This document shows, one piece after another, positions 28,156-30,171 of a stretch of 30,171 bases of DNA. Origin of the DNA: Sperchopsis tessellata (Eukaryota; Arthropoda; Insecta; Coleoptera; Hydrophilidae); contig JAWQRN010000405.1 of assembly GCA_033557685.1 (NCBI GenBank), positions 1-30,171 of the forward strand. The letters are read 5' to 3'. The notes beneath the pieces were generated by a model, which worked only from the letters and a program-made list of their open reading frames with translations, ran no database searches and was not told the origin of the DNA. The position numbers were made by a program, and so were the translations under genes. Every line of letters starts with the position of its first letter. The stretch's first letter is position 1.

Positions 28156-30171
28156 AAAAAAATGATAATAAATTTGTTGTATTTCCTTTCTGTTTTCATC
28201 CTGGAACCCCATTTAAAATGATATTCTATTCTATCGCAGATTCATCGGTGGTATCAACTCAACACGAGTTTCCGCACAAACAAAATCGTTGCTAAATTGT
28301 GCCGCGATCAAAACAGTTTGAAAAACACTGATATGTGATATGGGCGCCTTTTTCTAATTATACCATGTTAACATACAATATTTCGTACATTTTTGCGGAT
28401 ACAAATATCGTTAAATCGCAGTAAAAATGAGAGAAATGTTACAATTTTTTTCTAAAAATGAGTATAATTGAAAGAAGATGAAGGATAGTTATATATTAAA
28501 TTAAAAAAGTTTTTTATCCTCATGCAGATTGTATCGCTTTTAATATACTAAATACAGTGTTAATTACATTCTTTGTTATTATAATTTATTCTAAAATATT
28601 TGTCAACACAAATTTTTGTGTGAATTATTCTTGGTGTGATTATTTTATGTAATCGAAAATTGTCTTTTACGATATAGTATAAAAGAGCAAGTGAAAACGT
28701 GTAATATTTCTATAAAAAGGTGATCAGTTGCACTACTAGTTGAGCCTAGTAAATCGTAAATGGCGGTTGTTAAATTCTAAAATAGAAACATTGGGTGGGA
28801 GTACTTGAATAGAAATCATTCATCACTGCAACTTGCTCGGTATACTTTAATATAAAATTGAATGCTAATGCCATATCGTTTCACTTTCTTAGTCTCAAGA
28901 AATTATGTAAGTAGTAGGCACCCCTCCACAGTAAAGTTTTTACGTGTCGTTTTGAAAGTGCCAATACCACATACCACCGATATTGGTTACTACCATGTAA
29001 CTACGAAGTAGGAATATAGTGTAGTTGCACATCTTATTGCCAATGGAGTAAAATTTATCAGTCAAATCGCGCGCAGTCCCGGGGGCATAACTAATGGCAG
29101 TCGTGAACGTGTTATGTTTTAATCGACCTAAATGCAACCCACCCGTTTTTGATGACGTTGAAAGGTTGACTTCTAACCAAATTTTATTTTACAGATACAT
29201 AATGTACAATATCTTTGTTTCCATCCTCTCTTTCAGGCCTCTTTTGTTGCAACCGTTTCTAGAGTCTAGACGGGTGCAGGAAATAAAACCGTTCTTTTAA
29301 ATCTACAACCAAGGACTTTCCGTGTAATCTGTGCGCCCGTGTATAAGATCCGTAATATCTAACAAGCGAGCGAAACGAAAAAAAGAAGCGCAGGCGATTT
29401 TTGTTGCGAAAGTTTTAATAGCCAATACAATTTTAAAACACTTCGTTTGAAAAATCCGCATGTTAAACTTTTTATTATAATATTAAAAAAAATGTAAAGC
29501 AATAAATCAATTCAATAAAAATAATGTTTGGAAGAGGTAGGTAAAATAAATACAGAAAACGTAAATTAAACAACATTTATTTATGTACAATTTGTACAAA
29601 CGAAAAAAAAATTTCACATATACAAATACAGTATTTAAAAGAAATTGCCACAGATCTAATTCATCTAACAAACAAAGATCTATATTAATAATACCCATGG
29701 GCTTGATAGTGTCAATAAATTTCGATCTGTGGGCACGATTTTGAGCAAAAACAGGTGACTTAAAGTTTAAAACCTATATTTCATCATGTTTGGAACTTTC
29801 CCCTCGAAATTTTATTTGAAGTATTTTTGCTCAAACCTAAGCTGTAATGGTAACACTCTGTTTCATTTACATATGAATACATATTGAATGTTGCGATTCA
29901 GCTGAACTATTTGCTGTAAAAACCACTTTAGCTAGCCTGTATTCTAGACACCCCTACGTGACGGCATAAATAAAATACTCTTTTCTTCTGAGGGATTAGT
30001 AAGTTTTAAGGTCTTATTGTGAAGGTTCTTTTAAACGGCAAATCAAATATTAATACAAGAATCGATAAATAAGTTCTGGTCCTACACAAAGAACTGTGCC
30101 CTGTATATATACAAAAATATTAGTAAATGTACAGTTCTATCCACCAGAATAGTTTTAAAGCGAATGCACTG
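28156..30171. other. unassigned AT-rich sequence to window end
   Basis: No coding region, element or RNA gene was recognised. Acceptor-like pyrimidine tracts at about 29190 and 29238 precede no sustained frame. Confidence 0.35.

Noticed and set aside
29180..29300. Possible exon after pyrimidine-rich acceptor-like sites near 29190 and 29238
   Set aside because: The frame is short, has no donor of quality and shows no protein-like pattern.
1..30171. CRISPR arrays, bacterial promoters, riboswitches or operons
   Set aside because: The content is eukaryotic: spliced exons, LINEs, SINEs and LTR elements. No regularly spaced identical repeats were seen.

Overview
The window looks like a piece of a large, AT-rich insect (at least arthropod) nuclear genome. 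It holds decayed RTE-type, CR1/Jockey-type and RNase H-bearing LINEs, a BEL/Pao and a Ty3-type LTR element, mariner, hAT and Tigger remnants, and tRNA-derived SINEs whose 3' ends close in GACGTTAAA(T/C)AAA. No bacterial operons, intact tRNA or rRNA genes or CRISPR arrays were seen. A polyneopteran such as a cockroach, termite or stick insect would fit, but the species cannot be named from the sequence.

The only host gene I can support is a split one on the + strand. Exon 5907-6000 encodes a membrane-spanning helix. Exon 24537-24708 carries the basic stop-transfer and a Pro/Gln-rich tail. Exon 25253-25351 probably carries the last 32 residues and a TAA stop. All three have good splice sites and their phases agree across both joins, so the 18.5 kb between the first two is an intron that has filled with transposons. 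The gene looks like a single-pass membrane protein with a cytoplasmic C terminus. I do not recognise the family.

Left flank (1-5906): a diverged tandem repeat; LINE family A on the minus strand (870-1765); a SINE tail (2511-2665); a mariner C terminus (2860-3055); another LINE A copy on the plus strand (3440-4350) ending in (GAT)n and facing an inverted second 3' end (4408-4533) across an AT tract; and a tRNA-headed SINE (5148-5345).

The big intron (6001-24536): LINE A endonuclease/linker in + (6130-6935) and inverted (6939-7880); a BEL/Pao element on minus (8155-12663) with gag knuckle, protease, RT, RNase H end, integrase and DUF5641 all traceable in order but broken; LINE A RT (12664-13310 and 15113-15345) split by a second LINE, B (13311-15112); an RNase H-bearing LINE D tail (16201-16770); a second RTE-type LINE C on minus (16771-17665); a Ty3-type integrase tail followed by an OARD1/TARG1-like macro domain on minus (18910-19790); a 107-bp-arm foldback element (19862-20191); a hAT transposase remnant (21063-21795); an unrecognised coding remnant (22425-22680); and a nearly full-length SINE (22823-23073).

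Right flank (25352-30171): mostly unassigned AT-rich sequence with a Tigger-like DNA-binding remnant and one more SINE (27634-28155). All mobile elements are disabled by stops and frameshifts. The most unusual observation is the macro (ADP-ribose-binding) domain attached to a retrotransposon integrase tail.
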